Shown: positions 7,933 through 16,600 of the stretch, piece after piece
Position numbering within the stretch: position 1 is the first letter of the stretch
Layout: each line of letters starts with the position of its first letter
IMG/VR virus record: IMGVR_UViG_3300025108_000114
Location: 1-43,251 of that record
Direction: 5' to 3' (one strand)
Origin: a virus
Length of the DNA: 43,251 nt
Made by a program: the position numbers and the translations under genes
Notes under the pieces: model-generated
What the model was told of the DNA's origin: nothing
The model's database searches: none
The model's input: only the letters and a program-made list of their open reading frames with translations

Positions 7933-8067
7933 ATGATAGAAAAGGCAGCAGGTCCACAATTAAATCAAACAAGAGATGATTTTAATAAAAGAGTGGGTAA
8001 AAAAAGTATGCTTGGTAGAACCAAGAAAGTACAATGGGAAGCAAGGAGGCGTTTTTCAAACATTTAA
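7933..8067 (+). CDS. Small basic protein between portal and scaffold genes (44 aa)
   Basis: The ATG at 7933 opens a 44-codon frame with a strongly basic second half (K-R-V-G-K-K-S-M-L-G-R-T-K-K and E-A-R-R-R-F). It begins 9 bases after the portal stop and otherwise fills a 198-base gap. A short Arg/Lys-rich peptide here could bind DNA or the scaffold. It has no recognisable family, and its reality is inferred from fit and composition. Confidence 0.5.
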   Translation: MIEKAAGPQLNQTRDDFNKRVGKKSMLGRTKKVQWEARRRFSNI

Positions 8068-8097
8068 AATACCCTAAAAATTAATTAAAATAAATAT

Positions 8098-8105
8098 TAA
8101 CTTTG
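8098..8105 (+). promoter_or_regulatory. Bacteroidota-type -7 promoter element (TAACTTTG)
   Basis: TAACTTTG matches TAnnTTTG and lies 16 bases before the scaffold ATG at 8122 in non-coding sequence. It would drive scaffold and major capsid as a unit ending at the terminator at 10766-10804. No clear -33 TTTG is visible. Confidence 0.5.
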
Positions 8106-8121
8106 TTAAAAATATAATCAA

Positions 8122-9270
8122 ATGGAATTTAAAGTAAAAGCAGTAGACGCAAACGTTGAAGAAAAATCAAGGGCGCAAGTTGAAGAAGCATTATTAAAAG
8201 AACATGCAGAACAATTTGAAAACCAACAAGATAATTCTCAGCAAGCAGAAAAAGTAGATTTAAGTGAAAATGAAAATTCAACTACCGAAGAAATATCGGT
8301 TGATGAAACTAAAAACGAAGAAGCATCGTTACCAGAGTTAGGCGATGATGATGTTCTTTCGTATATAAAGAAAAGATACAATAAGGATATAAATTCTATT
8401 GATGATTTGTTTGAGGAAAAAAATTCAAACGATGAGTTACCAGAAGATGTGTCTGCGTATTTGAAGTACAAGCAGGAAACTGGTCGTGGAATTAATGACT
8501 TTTATAAATTACAAAAAGACATTGATGCTATGGATGACAATGCTGTACTTGCTAATTATTATGAATCAACTGAAGAAGGGTTAGATTCTGATGATATTCA
8601 AGACATCATTAGTGATAAGTTTTCATATGATGAAGACTTAGATGATGAGAAAGATATTAGAAAAATAAAATTAGCGAAAAAAAGAGAACTTTCTAAGGCA
8701 AAGAAGTTTCTTAATGAACAGAAAGACAAATATAAAATTCCTCTTGAGTCAAGCGGGGGTGGGTTGTCAAATGATCAACAAGAAAAAATCAATGCTTATA
8801 AAAAGTATATGGAGGAATCTAAAAGTATTGAAGATTTAAACAAAAAGAGGTATAGTTATTTCTTAGATAAAACCGAGTCGGTTTTTAACAACGAGTTCAA
8901 AGGTTTTGAGTTTTCAGTTGGTGAAAAAAATATTTCTTTTAAACCAGGAGATGCACAAGAACTAAAAAATGTCCAATCCGATGTTAATAATTTCATTAAC
9001 AAATTTATGGACAAAGATGGTTTAATTGCGGATCCTGTTGGATATCATAAGGCCTTTTCGGTAGCTATGAATCCTGATAAATTTGCAAAGCACTTTTACG
9101 AACAGGGAGTTGCGGCAACTGTTGATAATGTTTCAAGAAAATCAAAAAACATTAATATGGATGTCAGACAACAATCTCAATCGGTTTCCAAAAATGGAAT
9201 TACGATTAGACCTATGAGTGTAAGCAACGATAGTGGAAGAGGACTCAAAATTAAAAGTAGAAAAAAATAA
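8122..9270 (+). CDS. Capsid scaffolding protein (probable)
   Basis: 382 aa, very acidic in the first 200 residues (many Asp/Glu runs), then Lys-rich and helical (residues about 180-260, coiled-coil-like), with a final basic tail R-G-L-K-I-K-S-R-K-K. This composition, and its position immediately before the major capsid gene, are typical of phage scaffolding proteins, which direct prohead assembly and leave before or during packaging. The segment D-P-V-G-Y-H-K-A-F-S-V-A-M-N-P-D-K-F-A-K near residues 309-328 looks like a conserved capsid-interacting helix. No protease is recognisable nearby. Scaffold is inferred, not motif-proven. Confidence 0.75.
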   Translation: MEFKVKAVDANVEEKSRAQVEEALLKEHAEQFENQQDNSQQAEKVDLSENENSTTEEISVDETKNEEASLPELGDDDVLSYIKKRYNKDINSIDDLFEEKNSNDELPEDVSAYLKYKQETGRGINDFYKLQKDIDAMDDNAVLANYYESTEEGLDSDDIQDIISDKFSYDEDLDDEKDIRKIKLAKKRELSKAKKFLNEQKDKYKIPLESSGGGLSNDQQEKINAYKKYMEESKSIEDLNKKRYSYFLDKTESVFNNEFKGFEFSVGEKNISFKPGDAQELKNVQSDVNNFINKFMDKDGLIADPVGYHKAFSVAMNPDKFAKHFYEQGVAATVDNVSRKSKNINMDVRQQSQSVSKNGITIRPMSVSNDSGRGLKIKSRKK

Positions 9271-9288
9271 TTAAAAAAAAACAAAATT

Positions 9289-10749
9289 ATGGCAGTAAAT
9301 GTAACTCCAGGATTTGACTTGCAGCCAAGTGCGCAACAAACTCCTTTATCAACAAACTACATAACTAACTTTGATTTCTTGAACCAATATCTTCCAGATG
9401 TTCATGAAAAGGAATTTGAGCGTTATGGAAATAGATCAGTAGCATCATTCTTAAGAATGGTAGGCGCTGAAATGCCTTCTAATTCTGACCTTATCAAATG
9501 GGCAGAACAAGGAAGATTACACACTAAATATCAAGCTTGTACATCAGCTGCGGCTGCTGGATCTGATGATGGTGTTTGGACTATTCCAAATAACCTTACT
9601 AACTTCAATCCAGCTTTAGGTGGAACAGCAAGTCAAGCAGCTTTAAGAGCTGGTCAAACTGTAATGATCTCTGACAACACAGCAGGTTCAACTTTACAAA
9701 ACAAAGGTATCATATCTGTAGCTCCAACAGCTGCTAATCCAAACCAAGTAACAATTGCTTACTACGAAAATGGTGGACAAACAATGGCTCTTGGAACTTC
9801 ATGTGATATATTTGTATATGGTTCTGAATTTGCAAAAGGAGTAAGCGGAATGCAAGGTTCTTTAGAATCTGATGATTTCTTCTTCCAAAACAAACCAATC
9901 ATTATCAAAGACAAGTATTCTGTTTCTGGTTCTGACATGGCTCAAATTGGATGGGTAGAAGTAACAAGTGAAGGCGGAGCAAACGGATACTTATGGTATT
10001 TAAAATCTGAACACGACACAAGATTGCGTTTTGAAGATTACTTAGAAACAGCAATGATTGAAGCAGTACCAGCAGCAGCAGGTTCTGGTGCAGGAGATTA
10101 CTTACAAGGTACAGCGGTAGGAGCTTCTGTAGCTAATGAGTCTGGATCTGAAGGGATTTTCTATGTAGTAGGAAACAGAGGTAACGTATTCGGTGGAGGA
10201 AACCCAACGACTTTAGCTCAATTTGATTCTATAATTCAAAGACTTGACAAGCAAGGATCTATTGAAGAGAATGTTATTTTTGTAGATCGTCAGTTCTCAT
10301 TTGACATTGATGACATGTTAGCAGAACAGAACTCTTATGGAGCAAATGGTACGTCTTACGGATTATTTGACAATGACAAAGATATGGCATTGAATTTAGG
10401 GTTTACAGGATTTAGAAGAGGTTATGACTTCTATAAGTCTGACTGGAAATACTTAAACGATCCTACAATGAGAGGTGGTATCAATGCAGGTAAAATCAAT
10501 GGACTTTTAGTACCAGCAGGATCTACAACTGTGTACGATCAAGTATTAGGTAAAAACGCTAAGAGACCATTCTTACACGTTAGATATAGAGCTTCAGAAA
10601 CTGAAGACAGACGTTACAAGTCTTGGATCACTGGTTCAGCTGGTGGAGCAAGAACAAGTGACTTAGATGCTATGGAAGTAAACTTCTTGAGTGAGAGAGC
10701 TGTATGTACTTTAGGTGCAAACAACTTCTTCTTATTCCAAGATGCATAG
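9289..10749 (+). CDS. Major capsid protein
   Basis: 486 aa, probably HK97-fold. Evidence is its order behind portal and scaffold, size, and a family-like N-arm (T-N-Y-I-T-N-F-D-F-L-N-Q-Y-L-P-D). An E-x-x-x-Y-G-N-R-S-V-x-S-F-L-R helix and a late region F-T-G-F-R-R-G-Y-D-F also match major capsid proteins of related Bacteroidota podoviruses. Codon use differs visibly from neighbours: C-ending Asn, Phe, Ile and Tyr codons (AAC, TTC, ATC, TAC) are frequent, as expected for the most highly expressed gene. It is preceded by an A-rich leader without Shine-Dalgarno and followed by the strongest terminator in the window, which would isolate high-level capsid expression. Confidence 0.92.
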   Translation: MAVNVTPGFDLQPSAQQTPLSTNYITNFDFLNQYLPDVHEKEFERYGNRSVASFLRMVGAEMPSNSDLIKWAEQGRLHTKYQACTSAAAAGSDDGVWTIPNNLTNFNPALGGTASQAALRAGQTVMISDNTAGSTLQNKGIISVAPTAANPNQVTIAYYENGGQTMALGTSCDIFVYGSEFAKGVSGMQGSLESDDFFFQNKPIIIKDKYSVSGSDMAQIGWVEVTSEGGANGYLWYLKSEHDTRLRFEDYLETAMIEAVPAAAGSGAGDYLQGTAVGASVANESGSEGIFYVVGNRGNVFGGGNPTTLAQFDSIIQRLDKQGSIEENVIFVDRQFSFDIDDMLAEQNSYGANGTSYGLFDNDKDMALNLGFTGFRRGYDFYKSDWKYLNDPTMRGGINAGKINGLLVPAGSTTVYDQVLGKNAKRPFLHVRYRASETEDRRYKSWITGSAGGARTSDLDAMEVNFLSERAVCTLGANNFFLFQDA

Positions 10750-10765
10750 TAGACAGTAGTAATAT

Positions 10766-10804
10766 TTACCCTCGTTATAAAGACGGGGGTAATTATTTTT
10801 TTTA
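10766..10804 (+). terminator. Rho-independent terminator after major capsid gene
   Basis: Inverted repeat 10766-10775 / 10783-10792 gives a 10-bp stem (TTACCCTCGT with ACGGGGGTAA, one T:G wobble) and a 7-base loop, followed by a T-rich run. It lies 17 bases past the capsid stop. No promoter box is visible before the next gene at 10827, so downstream expression would rely on read-through. Confidence 0.9.
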
Positions 10805-10826
10805 AATCAAATTAAATTATATTATA

Positions 10827-11582
10827 ATGAAAGCAAAAAAAGAACAGTACAAAGCAAAGTCGTATAGACTAAAAGGAGACAAAGCGCCTCTATCATACAT
10901 GTTATCTTCACGACATTCACAAAGATCACCCTTATTATATTTTGACGAAAAAACAGGTGTCAATGAACCATTACGTTACGCACGTAATCAAAAGTCACCT
11001 TTTGAAAACGAACAAGATGGAAATGCTATTTTAGAACCTATTGTGTTTGAAGATGGTATGCTATCAGTTTCAAAAGAAAATCAAGTATTACAGAAGTTTT
11101 TAGAAATACATCCAAGTAATGGATATGTATTTGAAGAGATAAACAAAGAGCGTGATGCTGTCACAGAATTAGAACAAGTAGAGTTTGAATTAGAAGCTCA
11201 ATTAGAAGCTAAAAAAGTAACTACAGATCTTTCTAAGTTGACGCAAGTATGTCGAGTATTGATGGGTAATGCTGTAGAAAATATGACAACAGCAGAACTA
11301 AAAAGAGATATATTAGTTTACGCTAAAAACAATCCAGATGATTTCTTAGACACTGTAAATGATCCAATGTTAGAGCTTATGGATGATGTGTATCAGTTTT
11401 TTAACTTATCACTTTTATCCACAAGAAACAATGGAAAAGATGTTTACTATAATCTTCCAAACAACAAAAAGAAAATGCTTACTATTCCTTTTGGTGAAGA
11501 CCCCAATTTTATTGTAGCATCATTTATGAAAAGTGATGATGGTTTAGAAGTGTATAAGCTTTTGAAAAACAAGATAAAGTAA
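10827..11582 (+). CDS. Conserved phage protein downstream of capsid, function unknown
   Basis: 251 aa. The N-terminal 70 residues have a striking conserved-looking segment (S-Y-M-L-S-S-R-H-S-Q-R-S-P-L-L-Y-F-D, then R-Y-A-R-N-Q-K-S-P-F) that I associate with proteins beside the capsid gene in many marine phages. The middle is a Glu-rich helix (about 100-135). The end (A-S-F-M-K-S-D-D-G-L-E-V-Y-K) resembles a short helical repeat. It sits between two terminators without its own obvious promoter, so it is likely expressed by read-through from the capsid unit at lower level. A capsid-associated or head-completion role is likely from context; no enzymatic motif is seen. Confidence 0.78.
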   Translation: MKAKKEQYKAKSYRLKGDKAPLSYMLSSRHSQRSPLLYFDEKTGVNEPLRYARNQKSPFENEQDGNAILEPIVFEDGMLSVSKENQVLQKFLEIHPSNGYVFEEINKERDAVTELEQVEFELEAQLEAKKVTTDLSKLTQVCRVLMGNAVENMTTAELKRDILVYAKNNPDDFLDTVNDPMLELMDDVYQFFNLSLLSTRNNGKDVYYNLPNNKKKMLTIPFGEDPNFIVASFMKSDDGLEVYKLLKNKIK

Positions 11583-11606
11583 TATAAATACAACTAACTG
11601 AAAATT

Positions 11607-11635
11607 AGCTACCTCAAAAGGGTAGCTTTTTTTTT
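11607..11635 (+). terminator. Rho-independent terminator
   Basis: Perfect 7-bp stem AGCTACC / GGTAGCT (11607-11613 / 11621-11627) with a 7-base loop, followed by nine T. It closes the capsid-associated transcription unit 24 bases after the stop at 11582. Confidence 0.92.
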
Positions 11636-11676
11636 ATATTATAGTAAGATTTTAAAAAAAATAAGGCCTCTTTTTT

Positions 11677-11690
11677 TTTGCTATCTTTGT
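11677..11690 (+). promoter_or_regulatory. Promoter -7 region TTTGCTATCTTTGT
   Basis: Contains TATCTTTG (11682-11689), a good TAnnTTTG box, 15 bases before the ATG at 11705 and directly after a terminator, so a new transcription unit must start here. The 14-base string TTTGCTATCTTTGT recurs identically at 20509-20522 before another gene. A distal -33 TTTG is not evident. Confidence 0.72.
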
Positions 11691-11704
11691 GAAAAGAATT
11701 AATT

Positions 11705-12682
11705 ATGCCAATAAATGAAGTAAGAAATACTGTGTTAGCAATAGCTAATAAAAATAATTACGGATACATATCTCCACAAGATTTTAATCTTTATGCTTCT
11801 CAGGCGCAAATGGATATGTTTGAAGATTACTTTTATCAATATAATAATCAGTTAGTAAAAGAAAACCAAAGAACTTCAGGTACTGGATACGCAGATATAA
11901 CAAAAGGTTTATCAGAAGTTATTGATACTTTTTATGTGGACACACCTTTATTAAACTCAGCAACAACGCAATCAGGGGATATACAAACAAATTTATATAC
12001 ACTGCCAGCTGATTATTATTTAATTAATAAGATGATGGTATATACAAAAGAGTTAGCTGCAGGTACTACAACCTCAACCAATGGCGGCAGTGTGGCTGTA
12101 AACGACACTACAGCAGATTTTATTGCAGCAGGAGTAGAGCCTGGAGATATAGTTTCTACTATTACAGGGGGAGTGGTTTATAATACAGTAATTTCTCAAG
12201 TTGTTAGCGCAACAAATCTTTTGGTTTTTCCAACAGCTGGTGCAATGGTGTGGAATGCTGTGGGGAAAACATATAATATATATTCAGCTAATCATATTAT
12301 GGATGCTGAACGTGTTTCACAAGCTAAGATAACTATGCTAAATAATTCTATATTAACGAAACCAACTTTAGGATATCCTGCGTATACTCAAGACGCTTTA
12401 GTCGCTCAAGCTTTTCCTATTACAATAAATAAAATAGGACAACTTACATCACAGTATGTTAGGTATCCATTTACACCAAATTGGACTTATGCTACTTTGC
12501 TGGCTGGCGAACCTTTGTTTGATCCAACTGCAGCAGATTATCAGGATTTTGAACTACCTTTATCAGATGAACCTGCATTGATTGCAAAAATATGTCAGTA
12601 TGTAGGTATAGAAATAAGAGAGGCTGACGTTTATAATTTTGGTACTCAAGAATTACAACAAGAACAAATAACACAAGGATAG
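11705..12682 (+). CDS. Head-tail connector / neck protein (probable)
   Basis: 325 aa. The first 115 residues are helical with a pattern (N-K-N-N-Y-G-Y-I-S-P-Q-D-F-N-L-Y-A-x-Q-A-Q, then R-T-S-G-T-G-Y-A-D-I) that I recognise from neck/adaptor-region proteins of Bacteroidota and marine podoviruses. Residues about 119-194 are a Gly/Thr/Val-rich beta domain (A-D-F-I-A-A-G-V-E-P-G-D-I-V) that looks inserted between the two halves of the core. The remainder returns to a helical/strand core with P-L-S-D-E-P-A-L-I-A-K-I. First gene of the tail operon, driven by the promoter at 11682. Its exact position in the virion is inferred. Confidence 0.68.
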   Translation: MPINEVRNTVLAIANKNNYGYISPQDFNLYASQAQMDMFEDYFYQYNNQLVKENQRTSGTGYADITKGLSEVIDTFYVDTPLLNSATTQSGDIQTNLYTLPADYYLINKMMVYTKELAAGTTTSTNGGSVAVNDTTADFIAAGVEPGDIVSTITGGVVYNTVISQVVSATNLLVFPTAGAMVWNAVGKTYNIYSANHIMDAERVSQAKITMLNNSILTKPTLGYPAYTQDALVAQAFPITINKIGQLTSQYVRYPFTPNWTYATLLAGEPLFDPTAADYQDFELPLSDEPALIAKICQYVGIEIREADVYNFGTQELQQEQITQG

Positions 12683-13606
12683 ATGGCATATATAAACGAC
12701 TACGCGTATTACGCAAACTCAGGAGCAACTCCAACTAATTCAAACTGGGGATCATATCAGTATGTTTCATTAGCAGATATAGTTAACAACTTTATGTTAA
12801 TGTATCAAGGAAATCATGAGCTAATAAATAACATTGAAAGATATCAGATATTATTTCACGCTAAAAGAGGAATACAAGAGTTAAATTATGATGCAATGAA
12901 GGAGATTAAAATTCTTCAATTAGACATCACACAACAATTAAGATTTGTATTACCACAGGATTATGTAAATTGGGTTAGAATTTCTCAATTCAAAAACGGT
13001 GGTTTATATCCTTTGTCAGAAAACATACAAACAAACTGGTCTTCTTCTTACTTACAAGATAATCAGTCTAATGTTTTGTTTGATGAAAATGGAAACGTTT
13101 TAAGACCGCAAGACTCACAGCTTGATTTGTCAACTATTTTAAGAGGAAATAAAAGTATTTATTTAAATCAAAACAGTCAATACAATGGAGCTGAAGGATA
13201 TAACTATGAAGGCGACTGGTATTTTGACTACCCTATAGGATCACGTTTTGGTTTAAATACTGAGACTGCAAATGCAAATCCCACATTCACTATTGATAAA
13301 CAATCTGGTGTAATTAATTTTAGTAATATATCAGGAGCTGCATCAGTTGTTTTAGAGTATGTGTCGGATGGAATGAAGAATGGTGTAGACAGTGAAGTAC
13401 AATTAAATAAGTTATTTGAAGAGTATATATATGCTTACATTAGATATTCTATTTTAAATGGTAGATTAGGGGTTCAGGAGTATGTCGTAAATAGAGCAAG
13501 AAAAGATAAATCTTCTTTACTAAGAAATGCAAAAATACGTTTAAGTAATATACATCCTGGAAGGCTTTTAATGAATTTAAGAGGTCAAAATAAAATTATA
13601 AAATAA
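12683..13606 (+). CDS. Head-tail adaptor / tail-tube protein (probable)
   Basis: 307 aa, starting immediately after the previous stop. The segment R-Y-Q-I-L-F-H-A-K-R-G-I-Q-E-L-N-Y-D followed by L-R-F-V-L-P-Q-D-Y-V-N-W-V-R-I-S is a conserved pattern in connector proteins of many marine phages. The C-terminal helix E-Y-I-Y-A-Y-I-R-Y-S-I-L-N-G-R, followed by a basic R-A-R-K-D-K-S tail segment, is also typical. By synteny (connector, adaptor, nozzle) it corresponds to the T7-like adaptor (gp11) position. Three-gene tail order supports a podovirus. No enzymatic motif. Confidence 0.68.
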   Translation: MAYINDYAYYANSGATPTNSNWGSYQYVSLADIVNNFMLMYQGNHELINNIERYQILFHAKRGIQELNYDAMKEIKILQLDITQQLRFVLPQDYVNWVRISQFKNGGLYPLSENIQTNWSSSYLQDNQSNVLFDENGNVLRPQDSQLDLSTILRGNKSIYLNQNSQYNGAEGYNYEGDWYFDYPIGSRFGLNTETANANPTFTIDKQSGVINFSNISGAASVVLEYVSDGMKNGVDSEVQLNKLFEEYIYAYIRYSILNGRLGVQEYVVNRARKDKSSLLRNAKIRLSNIHPGRLLMNLRGQNKIIK

Positions 13607-13607
13607 T

Positions 13608-16600
13608 ATGCCAATAGTTACAACAAATTTTATTGCAGGTAGAATGAATAAATCTGTGGATGAAAGACTTCTTCCACCAGGTGAATACATTGACGCTATG
13701 AATGTTCGTTTAGGATCTACTGAATCTACTGAAATAGGAGCTGTAGAGAACTCAAAAGGAAACGAGCAACTAACTACAATACAATACAATGGAGTTCCTC
13801 TAAGCTCTTCTGCTGTCTGTATAGGAGCATATGAAGATGGTGTTAGAGAAAATATTTATTGGTTTATTCATGATGGTTCAAACACTCAAAGCCCTAAAGG
13901 GGTAGTTGATTTAGTAGTTTCTTATAACACTACAAATGAGATAGTTAATTACCACGTTGTAACAGTAGATTTATTAAATTTTGATCCTAAGTTTTTAATT
14001 ACAGGTGTTGATTTAATCGAAGATCTTTTGTTTTGGACAGATGATAAAAATCCTCCAAGAACAATAAATATAAACAGAAGTTATGCAGAGCCTATTTCAA
14101 ACGTAGATCAAATTGTAGAAGAAGATATATCTGTAATTGTAAAACCACCTGGTTTTGAAAGCGCTGTAGGGACACATGTTCCACTACCAGCACCAACAAT
14201 AAATTTTTTAAATATTGCAGGAAACCAAAACTATATTGAAAACAGATTTTTATGTTTTGCTTACAGATATAGATATGACGATGGTCAATACAGTGCAACA
14301 TCTTTATTTACAAACCCAGCATTTGTACCTAAACCTTTTGCTTTTAGTACAAAAAACTATTGTAATGATGGAATGCTAAATCTTTACAATGGTGTAGAGA
14401 TTAAATTTTCTACAGGAAGTTCAAGAGTAAAAGAAGTAGATTTATTATTTAAAGATACAAACTCTACTACTTTAAATGTAATTGAAAGATTTAAAAAAGA
14501 AGATTATGGCTGGGCAAATAACACAAATAAAACCTATACATTTACTAACAACAAAATATATACAGTATTAGGTAATGATGAATTACTAAGACAATATGAC
14601 AATGTTCCAAGGTTAGCAAAAGCTCAAACCATACAAGGAAACAGATTGATGTATGGTAATTATGTAGATGGATACAATATAACAAGACCAGATGCGGATG
14701 GAAATAACATTGCTATTGATTATAATACAAGTTTAGTTAATACACTTTTAGGTTTTTCTGAATTACCTTTTGGTTTACTAAATAATGGTGAAACATATAC
14801 AATAGATCCTAATCCAGGACAGAGCGAAAACATAGAGAACTCTAAGGTTACAATAGACTTAACAGCAATAGCTGATAAATTAAATGCTAATGCTTTGATA
14901 GGATTGACATTTGATTTTCATAGTGACAAAAGAGTTTTCTTTCCGTCTAACACTACTGCGGCTACAGAAAATGTTGATTTTGAAAACCAACCATTTACTC
15001 TTAATGTAAATATAACTTTAGATCAAGACTATGCAACTCCATATGATTTGTTTAACAGTCCTTTGTTTGCAGAACGTATTGGAACTATTCTTAATACAAA
15101 CTTTCAACCTCTTGCTACAGCAGATCAAGGAAACTCATTAACAGATTTTTTTAATAATGAACTTTCTTCTCCAGCTATAGGAACATATCCTTTTGTTAAA
15201 CATAATAGTAGTATTACAGACGCGACTAATCAGCAAGGTTTTACACTTTCTAATTTTGCTCCAGGATCAAATACGTGTGACATTCAAGTAATTGCTATGG
15301 CTTTTCAGAGTACGGATTTAACTAATCCCTCTTCTCCAGTAGTAACCACACTATATGAATACTTTAGGTTTGTTAGCGTTCAAGGATCATTTAACACAGA
15401 TTTAGATACAGGTAGTTTACATAGTGATCGTGACTTTGAAACAGGTATTGTTTATAGTGACGAGTATGGAAGATCATCTACAGTTTTAGTTTCTGAATAC
15501 AACACTGTTTATGTAGAGCCTGGTAATAGTGTTACAGCAAATAGTATACAAGTTGCTATATCTTCAAGGGCGCCTTATTGGGCAGAAAGATATAAGTTTG
15601 TTGTAAAGCCAAGTAAGGGAGGTTATGAAACTATTTTTTCTAACTTTTATTATGTTAGGCCAAGTGATAACATGGTGTTTTTTAGGCTTGAAGGTGACAA
15701 CGCAAACAAAGTTCAAAAAGGACAAACTCTTGTGGTTAAAGCTGACGTTAGTGGACCTCTTACAAGAGTAGAAAAATGTGAGATTTTAGAAATAAGTGCA
15801 GAGCCATCTAATTTTTTAAATGACGTAAATGAATATGGTGAAGACTCTTTTCAACTTAAAGGTCTTTACATGTTAATCAAAAATCAAAATTTTGATATTG
15901 TTATTCCAGAGGATTCTATTATTGAGTATGGAATGATTAAAAAAAGAAGTGCTTCAAGAGGATGTACAGACGCCAGAAAAATTGGGTATAAATGTTTTAC
16001 TACAGATTCTGACACAGGTGTTACTACAAACTACGAGGTTCCAGGAGGTTCAGTTATTAGAATAGAAGTAAGAATGTTTCGTAATGATACATTTAATGGA
16101 AATAGCTGTGAAGAAAGAGAGTGGAAATGGGAGCAAGAATATGTTGCAAGTAGAGATTATGTTGATATGAGAAGATGGTGGATTGGAGATAATGTAAACC
16201 CATCTCTTGGTCTACCTGGAAATATCTCGCAAGAAACAGATATAATAAATGATACTACTTTAGCAACGCCTAATGGAACTGGTAATGATGTTGCAAATAA
16301 TATGGCGTGTACAGTTTGGGCTGTAACATTTCAATGGATACAAGATAGTAGTCAAGGTGTTAATGACCCTTTATATTTAGGCGTTTCATCTGGAGTTAAA
16401 GGATGTAATAGACCTTGGCCTCAAAGCGACAGAACTTCTGATTTAGAAGTTGAGCTTATAGTTTTTAGAGCAAACACATTAATGGTTTTTGAAACAGAAC
16501 CAAACGATGCGAATGCTGAATTATATTATGATGCATCTCAATCTTTTCCTATATCTCAGCCTGATGGATTTCATATGTCTGGAGTTAATTCAGATTTAGG

